Assembly (NCBI GenBank): GCA_031265025.1
Contig: JAISDF010000256.1
Span: forward strand, 1 to 6,247
Length of the DNA stretch: 6,247 nt
Direction: 5' to 3'
Source: Spirochaetaceae bacterium
GTDB taxonomy: Bacteria; Spirochaetota; Spirochaetia; Treponematales; Breznakiellaceae
The notes below the pieces were generated by a model. That model worked only from the letters and a program-made list of their open reading frames with translations. It was not told the DNA's origin and ran no database searches. Numbering within the stretch: position 1 is the first letter of the stretch; every line of letters starts with the position of its first letter. This document shows positions 1 through 5,833 of the stretch, in pieces. The position numbers and the translations under genes were made by a program.

Positions 1-411
1 GCGGATTCCCCGGAGGCCCTGGGGTCTTTTAAGGATATTGCCCCTTCGGAAGAAGCGGTTCAGGAACTGCTTGACGCGGTTCGCGGCGCCGGGGATGATC
101 TAAGGCAGCGTCCCATACCCGAAGAAATCCTCAAGTACAAAAAAGCGGTACGGAATTTTCTTCATTATGTGGTAGAGAACGGCTACGCCGTGGAAGAGCA
201 GGAAGGTATCCCCAACGCTCAAAAGCCGGGTTATAAGCGGTCCCGCCCGGATCCGGATGCCCAAAAGGTCACGGTCTTTCGTGTCGTCCGGGTGGTAGAC
301 CAGAAGCTCGACAGGCTTGCGGCGGAAATTCTGAGCGGTCAGATTTCCCAGCTTGCGCTGCTGGCAAAATTGGAGGAGATCACCGGTCTCCTGGTGGATT
401 TGGTGTCATAA
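1..411 (+). CDS. yaaR: YaaR-like protein (DUF327 family), 5' end outside window
   Basis: The reading frame is open from the first base of the window, so the true start lies to the left; an internal GTG at 169 is only a valine codon. The visible 136 residues have the DUF327 pattern: a helical N-terminal part, then ILKYKKAVRNFLHYVVENGY at about residues 44-63, and a C-terminal helical stretch with VVDQKLDRLAAEIL. B. subtilis YaaR is about 146 residues, so little may be missing. The biochemical role of this family is not established; the protein is small, lacks a signal peptide and membrane segments, and is presumably cytoplasmic. The stop is followed 11 bases later by the ricT start, so the two are probably co-transcribed. 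In B. subtilis yaaR and yaaT also lie close together, separated by holB, which supports both calls. Confidence 0.85.
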   Translation, partial: ADSPEALGSFKDIAPSEEAVQELLDAVRGAGDDLRQRPIPEEILKYKKAVRNFLHYVVENGYAVEEQEGIPNAQKPGYKRSRPDPDAQKVTVFRVVRVVDQKLDRLAAEILSGQISQLALLAKLEEITGLLVDLVS

Positions 412-416
412 GGCGG
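410..416 (+). promoter_or_regulatory. Ribosome binding site of ricT
   Basis: AAGGCGG lies six bases before the ATG at 423 and overlaps the stop codon of the upstream yaaR-like gene, consistent with translation of both from one transcript. It is an imperfect Shine-Dalgarno match. Confidence 0.5.
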
Positions 417-445
417 AAAATTATGAGTGATGCGGAAAATTATGA
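413..445 (+). repeat. 14-bp direct repeat across the ricT start
   Basis: GCGGAAAATTATGA occurs exactly at 413-426 and again at 432-445, with a 19-base period. The first copy contains the ricT start codon. The second contains an ATG at 442 in another frame, which would encode only three residues before a TAG at 451. Because 19 is not a multiple of three, this is not a repeated protein motif. Confidence 0.8.
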
Positions 446-1379
446 AGAAATAGACGAAGAGTTTTCGGAGCTGGAAGACAATCCCGGTGACATTGAAACC
501 TCGTCGGTCATTACCGGGGAAGGGATCGAGGCCATTACCCCGGATACGCCGGTTTACCGGCTCAGGCTGATCTATTCAAACGAGACGTTCCTGGCGGTGT
601 GGCCTGGGGATGTACTAAGCCCCGGAAACATGGTCCTGGTGCCTACCCGCTACGGCAAGGATCTGGCCCAGATCATCGGCCCCATTCAAAGCCACGGCTT
701 CCAGCCGTTTTCAGAGATCGCCCGCATCGAAAGAACGGCTACCGCCGAGGATCTGGAAAAGGCCAAAGACCACAAAGAACATGAGCAAAACGCCTTTCGG
801 GTCTGCAAGGAAAAAATCGAAGACCATCATCTGGACATGAAGCTGGTTTCGGTGCATTTCCTTTTGGAAGAATCCAAGATCCTCTTTTTCTTTACCGCCG
901 AAAACCGTGTGGATTTTAGGGAACTGGTTAAGGATCTGGTGGGTGTTTTCAAGACCCGGATAGAGCTGCGCCAAATCGGGGTACGGGACGAATCCAGGGT
1001 TGTCGGCGGCCTGGGCGTCTGCGGCCGGTGCTACTGCTGTCACGCCATCTCGGATAAGCTCAAGCCGGTCTCAATTAAAATGGCAAAAGATCAGAATCTA
1101 TCCCTTAATTCCATGAAGATCTCAGGACCCTGCGGCAGGCTTCTTTGCTGCCTCGCCTATGAGCATCTGTTTTACGGCGAGCAGCGCCGCCTTGTTCCCC
1201 CCGAAGACTGCAAGATCTCCTGGGACGGCGCTTTGTGGAAGGTCGTGGAGGTTAACGTGGTCCTGGGCAAAATCAGACTTGCCGCCGAGGACGGGCGGGT
1301 TATCTGTTTTTCCTCATCGGATTTTGAAAAGACCGAAGGCCGGTGGAACGTTAAGCCTGGCGCGGTGATCCAAAACTAA
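423..1379 (+). CDS. ricT: RicT/YaaT-like PSP1 domain protein
   Basis: A 318-residue cytoplasmic protein of the PSP1 family. An acidic N-terminal extension (about residues 1-40) precedes the core. The PSP1 domain spans about residues 109-194 and ends in GVRDE (186-190). It is followed by the family hallmark of two cysteine motifs, C200-G-R-C-Y-C-C206 and C237-G-R-L-L-C-C243, flanking KMAKDQNLSL at 219-228. In B. subtilis, RicT works with RicA and RicF in a complex that binds iron-sulfur clusters and promotes RNase Y-dependent mRNA maturation; these cysteines correspond to cluster ligands there. Whether partners exist in this organism cannot be seen here. B. subtilis YaaT is about 275 residues, and the difference is mostly the N-terminal extension. 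The ATG at 423 is preceded by AAGGCGG six bases upstream. The 3' end overlaps the convergent regulator gene. Family assignment is firm; the exact role in a spirochaete is inference. Confidence 0.93.
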   Translation: MSDAENYEEIDEEFSELEDNPGDIETSSVITGEGIEAITPDTPVYRLRLIYSNETFLAVWPGDVLSPGNMVLVPTRYGKDLAQIIGPIQSHGFQPFSEIARIERTATAEDLEKAKDHKEHEQNAFRVCKEKIEDHHLDMKLVSVHFLLEESKILFFFTAENRVDFRELVKDLVGVFKTRIELRQIGVRDESRVVGGLGVCGRCYCCHAISDKLKPVSIKMAKDQNLSLNSMKISGPCGRLLCCLAYEHLFYGEQRRLVPPEDCKISWDGALWKVVEVNVVLGKIRLAAEDGRVICFSSSDFEKTEGRWNVKPGAVIQN

Positions 1380-1650
1380 AAAAGTCATACAGATTTTGAA
1401 GCTCTTTTCGTTGTAAAGAATAATAGACCCATTTGCCTTCCTTCCGTTTAGAGACAAGGCCGCAGCCGCAGAGGAGCTTCATATGATACGAAAGGGTGGG
1501 CTGGGAAATCTTCATGTCCTTCTTGATGTCCGAAGCGCACATTTCTCCCGTTTCCCCGGATGAAAAAAGCAGATCAATAATATAAAGCCTGTTTACGTCC
1601 GAGAGGGCTTTGAATGTTTCGATATGGTTCTCATACGTTTTTTTCATCAT
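1351..1650 (-). CDS. ArsR/SmtB-family winged-helix repressor
   Basis: A 99-residue protein with the ArsR-family winged helix throughout. ETFKALSDVNRLYIIDLL (residues 11-28) is the typical first part. Residues 49-65 (SQPTLSYHMKLLCGCGL) form the recognition helix region, and KRKEGKWVYYSL (68-79) is the wing. Family members bind divergent promoters as dimers and release DNA on sensing metals or thiol chemistry. At the metal-site helix this protein has EMCASDI (Cys38) where E. coli ArsR has ELCVCDL, so only one of the usual cysteines is kept. It also has an unusual pair, Cys61 and Cys63, in LLCGCGL. The start could be either of two adjacent ATG codons (1650 or 1647); a weak GAG lies upstream. The gene is about 43% GC by hand count, lower than its neighbours. 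It diverges from the envelope genes and overlaps the 3' end of ricT by 29 bases. Its ligand is unknown. Confidence 0.93.
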   Translation of the reverse strand: MMKKTYENHIETFKALSDVNRLYIIDLLFSSGETGEMCASDIKKDMKISQPTLSYHMKLLCGCGLVSKRKEGKWVYYSLQRKELQNLYDFFSFGSPRQA

Positions 1651-1679
1651 TTTTTTATCTCAATTTCAATCTAATTTAT

Positions 1680-1695
1680 AAGAAAGAATTTTCTT
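1680..1695. promoter_or_regulatory. Candidate operator: inverted repeat AAGAAA-N4-TTTCTT
   Basis: AAGAAA (1680-1685) and TTTCTT (1690-1695) are exact inverted copies around a 4-base centre. The site lies just upstream of the possible - strand -10 (1680-1675) and touches the possible + strand -35 (1694-1699), so a bound dimer could block both directions. ArsR-type repressors usually bind such inverted repeats. The site is short and AT-rich, so it may be chance. Confidence 0.35.
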
Positions 1696-1731
1696 GTATA
1701 AAAATATGAATTTGCAGTATTATGTTTTAAT

Positions 1732-1740
1732 AGAAAGGTG
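1732..1740 (+). promoter_or_regulatory. Ribosome binding site that fixes the start at 1744
   Basis: AGAAAGGTG lies just before ATG 1744, with five bases between AGG and the ATG. An in-frame GTG at 1738 lies inside this site and therefore is unlikely to be the start. Confidence 0.65.
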
Positions 1741-1743
1741 ATT

Positions 1744-3114
1744 ATGAACAAGGATCGGTTGAAGCTGTTTTGTATGGGCGGATTGGTTTTTCTCCTTTTT
1801 GGGGGCAATACCCTCCTTTGGGCCGGCGGCGGCGGGCAGAGTAGTACGCCGGTGCGTGAAATTCCGGAAACTATTCCCGGCCCTTATTATATTGGGGACG
1901 GGGGCGCCGGGCTGCGGCTTGCCATTATGGAGATTGAGGGCGTCGAAGTCGGCGACAGATGGCTTTTGAGCCTTATTCAGGGGGTGTTGATAAGCGATTT
2001 CAGGAACTACACCGAAGCCCTTGCCATTGACAGCCGGCGGAATACGGGCGATGCCTCTTCCCTTCCTGCCGGTGCGCGTACCATTATCACGGGCAAACTT
2101 ACGGCCACGGGCAGCTACGTGTATATTCTCAATCTGTCGGCAACGGATGTGGAGCGCGGAATCGTCAAAGCTACCCACGCCGCTACGGTAACGGCTGCCC
2201 AGCTTGTAAGCCTCAGTGTCATTAAAGCCGCCTCCCTCGATCTCATGAGGCAGTTGGATATTCAGCTCACCGACGCGGGCGTTAAGGCCCTGGAAACCGT
2301 AGACCCCCGTGAAAGGGAGGCGGAGATTGCCCTGGCCCGGGGTATTCAGGCGGACAAGAGCGGCAACACCATTGAATCCCTAAGCTATCTTTACAACGCC
2401 GTTTCCTACGATCCTTCCCTTGAGGACGCCTTGTCCCTTTTGGAGCTAATGGCCGGGGATCTCGCGGCGGGCAGGGGCGGAGAGGTCCTGCGCGGTGATT
2501 TTTCGAACCGGGAGAACTGGAAAAAGATCCTTGACAACTTTGAGGCGTTCTATGCGGAGCACCCTCCCTTTGAGGTTATCTTTGTTCCCCTTGTTAACGC
2601 AAAAGGGGCAACCGACTATGACACAGGCACGGTGGTTCTTCAATTCCGGGCTACCATGAGGGAATCCCCGGAGTTTGAAACCATGAACAAGGTGTTAAAA
2701 CTCATCCTTGAGGGGCTTAAAAAGAGCGGCCAGCAGGAAACCTGGGGGTTTGCCAACTGGCCTTACCGGTCTCCTCTTTTCCGCAAGGCCAGAACGTATT
2801 CGTTCAGCGCCGAACTGGTGAATGAGAATGACGATGTTTTAGACACAACGTTTTTTGATCTCTCGGGACGGATGGTTGTGATGCGCGGCAAGGTTCGCGC
2901 CGACAGTACCCAGAACCGGGATTTTTCCTTTAGGGCGGTGGATATTAAACAACTGGTAGGCGAATATGTGCGGATCACCACAATCGACGACATGAAAATT
3001 GAAGAATCCCAGGAGGCGGGTTATGTTAAAATTACCCCGGCGGAAAAAATGCCTCCCAAGAAAGGCAGAAACCCCTTTATTAAACTCACAGGAGATTTTT
3101 TTGATATTCGCTGA
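1744..3114 (+). CDS. Exported CsgG-like protein (non-lipidated paralogue)
   Basis: A 456-residue exported protein, not a named family member that I recognise. Residues 1-27 form a signal peptide ending LLWA before GGGG, suiting signal peptidase I; Cys10 is not in a lipobox. After a short linker comes GPYYI (46-50), then a CsgG-like domain at about 56-150. This copy lacks the DRxNLExVL helix that its neighbour keeps, so the domain looks shortened. Residues 189-236 are TPR-like (ALARGIQADKSGN...SYLYNAVSYDP). A module from about 258 to 450 is shared with the next protein: W259, HPP 273-275, GATDYD 288-293, WGF at 334 with W339, and DSTQ from 387. It is probably periplasmic or attached to the outer membrane, in line with CsgG-family proteins, but this is inference. 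It is first in a likely three-gene unit and diverges from the ArsR-type gene. The start at 1744 is chosen for its ribosome binding site. Confidence 0.85.
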   Translation: MNKDRLKLFCMGGLVFLLFGGNTLLWAGGGGQSSTPVREIPETIPGPYYIGDGGAGLRLAIMEIEGVEVGDRWLLSLIQGVLISDFRNYTEALAIDSRRNTGDASSLPAGARTIITGKLTATGSYVYILNLSATDVERGIVKATHAATVTAAQLVSLSVIKAASLDLMRQLDIQLTDAGVKALETVDPREREAEIALARGIQADKSGNTIESLSYLYNAVSYDPSLEDALSLLELMAGDLAAGRGGEVLRGDFSNRENWKKILDNFEAFYAEHPPFEVIFVPLVNAKGATDYDTGTVVLQFRATMRESPEFETMNKVLKLILEGLKKSGQQETWGFANWPYRSPLFRKARTYSFSAELVNENDDVLDTTFFDLSGRMVVMRGKVRADSTQNRDFSFRAVDIKQLVGEYVRITTIDDMKIEESQEAGYVKITPAEKMPPKKGRNPFIKLTGDFFDIR

Positions 3115-3128
3115 GACGGGTTTATAAT
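3101..3128 (+). promoter_or_regulatory. Candidate internal promoter before the lipoprotein gene
   Basis: TTGATA at 3101-3106 and TATAAT at 3123-3128, separated by 16 bases, give five of six and six of six matches to the housekeeping consensus. The -35 lies inside the last codons of the first paralogue and the -10 in the 64-base gap. Transcription would begin near 3135, leaving about 44 bases of leader before GTG 3179. It could uncouple the lipoprotein and barrel genes from the first gene. Confidence 0.5.
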
Positions 3129-3167
3129 CTGATGTTTTTGAACCGCCTCTATGGATTTTTTTTAAAG

Positions 3168-3172
3168 AAGGA
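3168..3172 (+). promoter_or_regulatory. Ribosome binding site supporting the GTG start at 3179
   Basis: AAGGA, within AAAGAAGGAAA, ends six bases before GTG 3179. The next residues (KKAGRS, then a hydrophobic run and a cysteine) make a normal lipoprotein signal, so the GTG is the likely true start. Confidence 0.7.
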
Positions 3173-3178
3173 AATAAC

Positions 3179-5263
3179 GTGAAAAAAGCAGGACGAAGTA
3201 TTTTATTAGCCTTTGCCGCCGTCTGGATGCTGTTTCCGGGCTGCGCGTCGGGGCCGGCGCCGGAAGAAGATGCCGCGGATTCCGCCCAGGTCCGGAGCCC
3301 GGAAGGGCCCTATTATATCAAAGGGGAGGGCGCCGAAGGTCTTACGCTGGCGGTAGTCCTTCCCGAAGGAAAGCCCGCCGGCTCGGTGGACACAAAATAC
3401 CTGGAAATAATACAGGGTGTATTAACCGATGATTTTTCAAAGTGCTCCGGCATGACCCTGATAGACCGGCAGAATCTTGAAAGGGTTCTGGAGCTTCAAA
3501 GAGAATCGGCCAGCGGTGACTTTTCCGACGATGACTATATCGCTATGGGAAAGCTTACCAATGCCAAGTACAGCATTTTCGGCGCCCTGACAGCCTTGGG
3601 CAACGGGGCCTATCTGTTTCAACTTAGTATTACCAACAATGAAACAGCCGTGGTACAGGCGGCGTATACCGCGGCAAATCTTACTTTAAACAACATACAA
3701 AATTTGAGCGCCATAAGAGCGGCGTCGGCCGAGCTGCTTCCCCAGTTGGGGGTTACCCTTACCAACGCGGGCAGGCACTATTTAACGTCCAGCGCCCTGG
3801 AATCGGAAATCGAGGCCCAGAATAATCTGGCCATGAGTCTTGAGGCGGCGCGGAATGGGGATTTTATTGCCTCCCTTATTTATTCCTACAGCGCCGAAGA
3901 AGCCGATGCCGCTTCCGCGTCTGCCCAGGACATGAGGGACGCGGCGCTGGCCCAGGTCGTGGGCGCGGCAGGTGCGGCCCTTAGAAAAGATTATGAAAAC
4001 CAGCAGCTCTGGAAAAAGAACCTCGAAGAGTTTGAAAAATTCTACGAAGATCACCCTCCCTATACCCTGCTCTATACCCCGATACCTAAAGAAGGGGCCA
4101 CGGACTACGACAACCGTACCGTGCCCTATGAATTCACCGTAAGCCTCAGGGCAACCGGCGTCAGCGTCATGCAAAAGGTTCTCAACGATGTGGACAACGG
4201 GCTGGACAGGACAAAGATGCGGAACAAATGGGGCTTTGGCGATTGGCCTGAAATTTCCGCCCAGTCTACCAGGCAGAACCAGATACGGACTAAAATATTC
4301 GAGGGCTATTCAACCTATACAATCAGGGCGGCCTTGTGCAATGACAAGAACGAACTGGTGGCCGAGACGGAATTTGAAATGTACGGCCAGATGGCGATCT
4401 CGGGAAGCAAAATCCGGGTCGATTCCACCCAGGACCGTAAAATGCTCATCCCTAACGCGGATGTAAACAAACTCACCGATAACATGGTCGTTAAAATCAT
4501 AAGCATAAATGACCGGGATGTCGAAGAATCGAACCTGGTTAATTACATTGTAAGCAGACCGGTAAGGAGTATGCCCTGGCTTAAAATTTCGTCCCTGTCC
4601 GCACGCCTCAATACCATGCCCGAACTGCCTGAGGAAAGGGAAGCCCGGATGGCGCAGGAACAGGAAGAAGCCCGGGAAAGGGAACGGAAAGAAATGGCCC
4701 GGCGGGAAAAACAAGAGAAATATAGGGATGGGCAGTTCCTTAAATATCGCGTGGGCCTTGCCGGTGCCGGCCACTTTAATCCGGCGGACTTCGGCGCCGC
4801 GTCTTTTCAGGCAAGTCTTGAGGCGGGATTCAAGGCCCTCCATATAGAAGGCTTTTACGGCCTGCCCTTTAAATCAGCGGTTTACGAAGATCCGATCCTG
4901 CCCAATCCGGGGTCTGTACGGGCTTACGGAGGCGGCATAGGACTTTCAAAAACCTTTAGCCGCGCTGTTTTAACCATTGGAGGCGGGTACACCAGGGCGG
5001 ACGTGTTTGAGAATCATCTTAACATACCCTATGCCCAGCTTAAGGTTGATATTCTGCCCTGGTATTGGGGGCCGGGTTTTAGAATCGGTTATCAGCTTGA
5101 GGGCTGTATTTATCCCAAATCAGAGCTGGAAGAAAAGCTGCATGAAAATTCCGGTAACTATAGGCTCTACCGGGCCTATGACCGTTACTTTGACGGGGCC
5201 TTTAATATCGAAGACGTTCTTATCAACGGCAGGATAATGGCCGGAGTCGTTTTTTGGTTGTAA
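3179..5263 (+). CDS. CsgG-like lipoprotein with C-terminal barrel-like domain
   Basis: A 694-residue envelope protein. The N-terminus has KK, a hydrophobic run and FPGC with Cys22, a relaxed lipobox of the kind seen in spirochaetes; lipidation is likely. GPYYI (43-47) leads into a CsgG-like domain at about 54-166 that keeps IDRQNLERVL (95-104) and a GKLTNAKYSIFGALTAL-type strand region. A TPR-like stretch follows at 205-252. Next is the module shared with the preceding protein: W278, HPP from 292, GATDYD 306-311, W351 and W356 in WGFGDWP, and DSTQ from 415. Residues 482-516 are a highly charged Glu/Arg helix, probably a coiled coil. From about 519 to the end, glycine- and aromatic-rich alternating strands finishing in VVFWL suggest an outer-membrane beta-barrel or beta-sandwich. 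CsgG itself is an outer-membrane lipoprotein pore that exports curli, but no curli-like substrate gene is visible here. The GTG start has a good ribosome binding site. Function is unknown. Confidence 0.87.
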   Translation: MKKAGRSILLAFAAVWMLFPGCASGPAPEEDAADSAQVRSPEGPYYIKGEGAEGLTLAVVLPEGKPAGSVDTKYLEIIQGVLTDDFSKCSGMTLIDRQNLERVLELQRESASGDFSDDDYIAMGKLTNAKYSIFGALTALGNGAYLFQLSITNNETAVVQAAYTAANLTLNNIQNLSAIRAASAELLPQLGVTLTNAGRHYLTSSALESEIEAQNNLAMSLEAARNGDFIASLIYSYSAEEADAASASAQDMRDAALAQVVGAAGAALRKDYENQQLWKKNLEEFEKFYEDHPPYTLLYTPIPKEGATDYDNRTVPYEFTVSLRATGVSVMQKVLNDVDNGLDRTKMRNKWGFGDWPEISAQSTRQNQIRTKIFEGYSTYTIRAALCNDKNELVAETEFEMYGQMAISGSKIRVDSTQDRKMLIPNADVNKLTDNMVVKIISINDRDVEESNLVNYIVSRPVRSMPWLKISSLSARLNTMPELPEEREARMAQEQEEARERERKEMARREKQEKYRDGQFLKYRVGLAGAGHFNPADFGAASFQASLEAGFKALHIEGFYGLPFKSAVYEDPILPNPGSVRAYGGGIGLSKTFSRAVLTIGGGYTRADVFENHLNIPYAQLKVDILPWYWGPGFRIGYQLEGCIYPKSELEEKLHENSGNYRLYRAYDRYFDGAFNIEDVLINGRIMAGVVFWL

Positions 5264-5265
5264 CA

Positions 5266-5823
5266 ATGAAACATAGCTATATCAAAGGCGCAAGACGCTT
5301 TTTACTTACCGCGGTGCTCCTCTGCGGTCTCGGAGGAAGGGTTTTTGGGGGGCCGGAATATCCTTCTATTATTAATAACGGGACGATACTGATTAATACC
5401 GGCGCGGGCTGGGGCAGTCATCTTACCGGCGGCAAGGGCGAATTCCGCTGCCCGCCCCTTACCGTCTCTCTGGATTACGCGCTGCCCTTCGGGACTTTGC
5501 CTTTTACCTTTGGGCTGGCTTTCGGGTTTTCATCGGAATCCCTTTACGGCCTGGACTTCAATAATTTCGGTTTTGCCGCCAGGGTCGCCTATCATTTCAG
5601 CATACCCATAGAAGCGGCCAATATTTACCGGCGACTTGATACCTACGCCCTGGCGGTACTGGGAGGAATTCTCGAAGCCAACTCAATAGAAAACGAGGGA
5701 GCCTTCTGGTGGACTCTTGGAGGAGGGCTGAGGTATTTCTTCCTCCCCTGGTTCGGCGCTTATATGGAAGCCGGCTTTAGCGAGTTTACCATCATCAGCG
5801 GCGGCCTTTCGTTCAGGCTGTAA
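5266..5823 (+). CDS. Small outer-membrane beta-barrel-like protein
   Basis: A 185-residue exported protein that I do not recognise as a named family. Residues 1-28 form a signal peptide with Lys/Arg near the start (K8, R10, R11), a hydrophobic core and probable cleavage near VFG before GPEY. Cys20 is preceded by Leu, so it does not make a good lipobox. The mature part of about 157 residues is rich in Gly, Phe, Tyr and Trp in alternating strands (for example FTFGLAFGFS, FAARVAYHF, WTLGGGLRYFF), ending in GGLSFRL, as expected of an 8-stranded-type barrel. The ATG at 5266 is chosen over an in-frame TTG at 5254 because the signal peptide then starts normally. It lies 2 bases after the preceding stop and no clear Shine-Dalgarno is visible, so translation is probably coupled to the lipoprotein gene. 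It may be that protein's partner in the outer membrane. Confidence 0.82.
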   Translation: MKHSYIKGARRFLLTAVLLCGLGGRVFGGPEYPSIINNGTILINTGAGWGSHLTGGKGEFRCPPLTVSLDYALPFGTLPFTFGLAFGFSSESLYGLDFNNFGFAARVAYHFSIPIEAANIYRRLDTYALAVLGGILEANSIENEGAFWWTLGGGLRYFFLPWFGAYMEAGFSEFTIISGGLSFRL

Positions 5824-5833
5824 TGCGAAAAAG

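Larger units (their letters stand above)
1651..1743. promoter_or_regulatory. Divergent AT-rich promoter region
   Basis: This gap between the ArsR-type gene and the envelope genes is about 19% GC by hand count over 1651-1740. On the + strand TTGTAT at 1694-1699 and TATTAT at 1718-1723, 18 bases apart, resemble a housekeeping promoter. On the - strand TATAAA at 1680-1675 could be a -10 element, but no good -35 accompanies it. In DNA this AT-rich, chance matches are common, so the region is a sound promoter candidate but the exact hexamers are tentative. Confidence 0.5.

Noticed and set aside
1351..1743. Recent horizontal transfer of the regulator, from its lower GC.
   Set aside because: About 43% GC in a 300-base gene beside an AT-rich promoter is within normal variation, and no mobile element, repeat border or tRNA is nearby.
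1720..2178. A 152-residue open frame on the - strand over the start of the first paralogue.
   Set aside because: It runs opposite a signal peptide and CsgG-like domain, has no recognisable motif, and is explained by the lack of stops opposite GC-rich codons.
3115..3178. Terminator between the two paralogues, suggested by GGTT...AACC and a later run of eight T.
   Set aside because: The stem is four pairs with a long loop and does not sit directly before the T run; read-through is at least as likely.
4310..4843. A 177-residue open frame on the - strand within the lipoprotein gene.
   Set aside because: The + strand frame has clear domains and a paralogue; the reverse frame has low-complexity Phe/Pro runs that mirror the Glu/Lys-rich helix, and no family pattern.
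5323..5334. Cys20 of the small barrel protein as a lipobox cysteine.
   Set aside because: The residue before it is Leu, not Gly, Ala or Ser, and a normal signal peptidase I site follows a few residues later.
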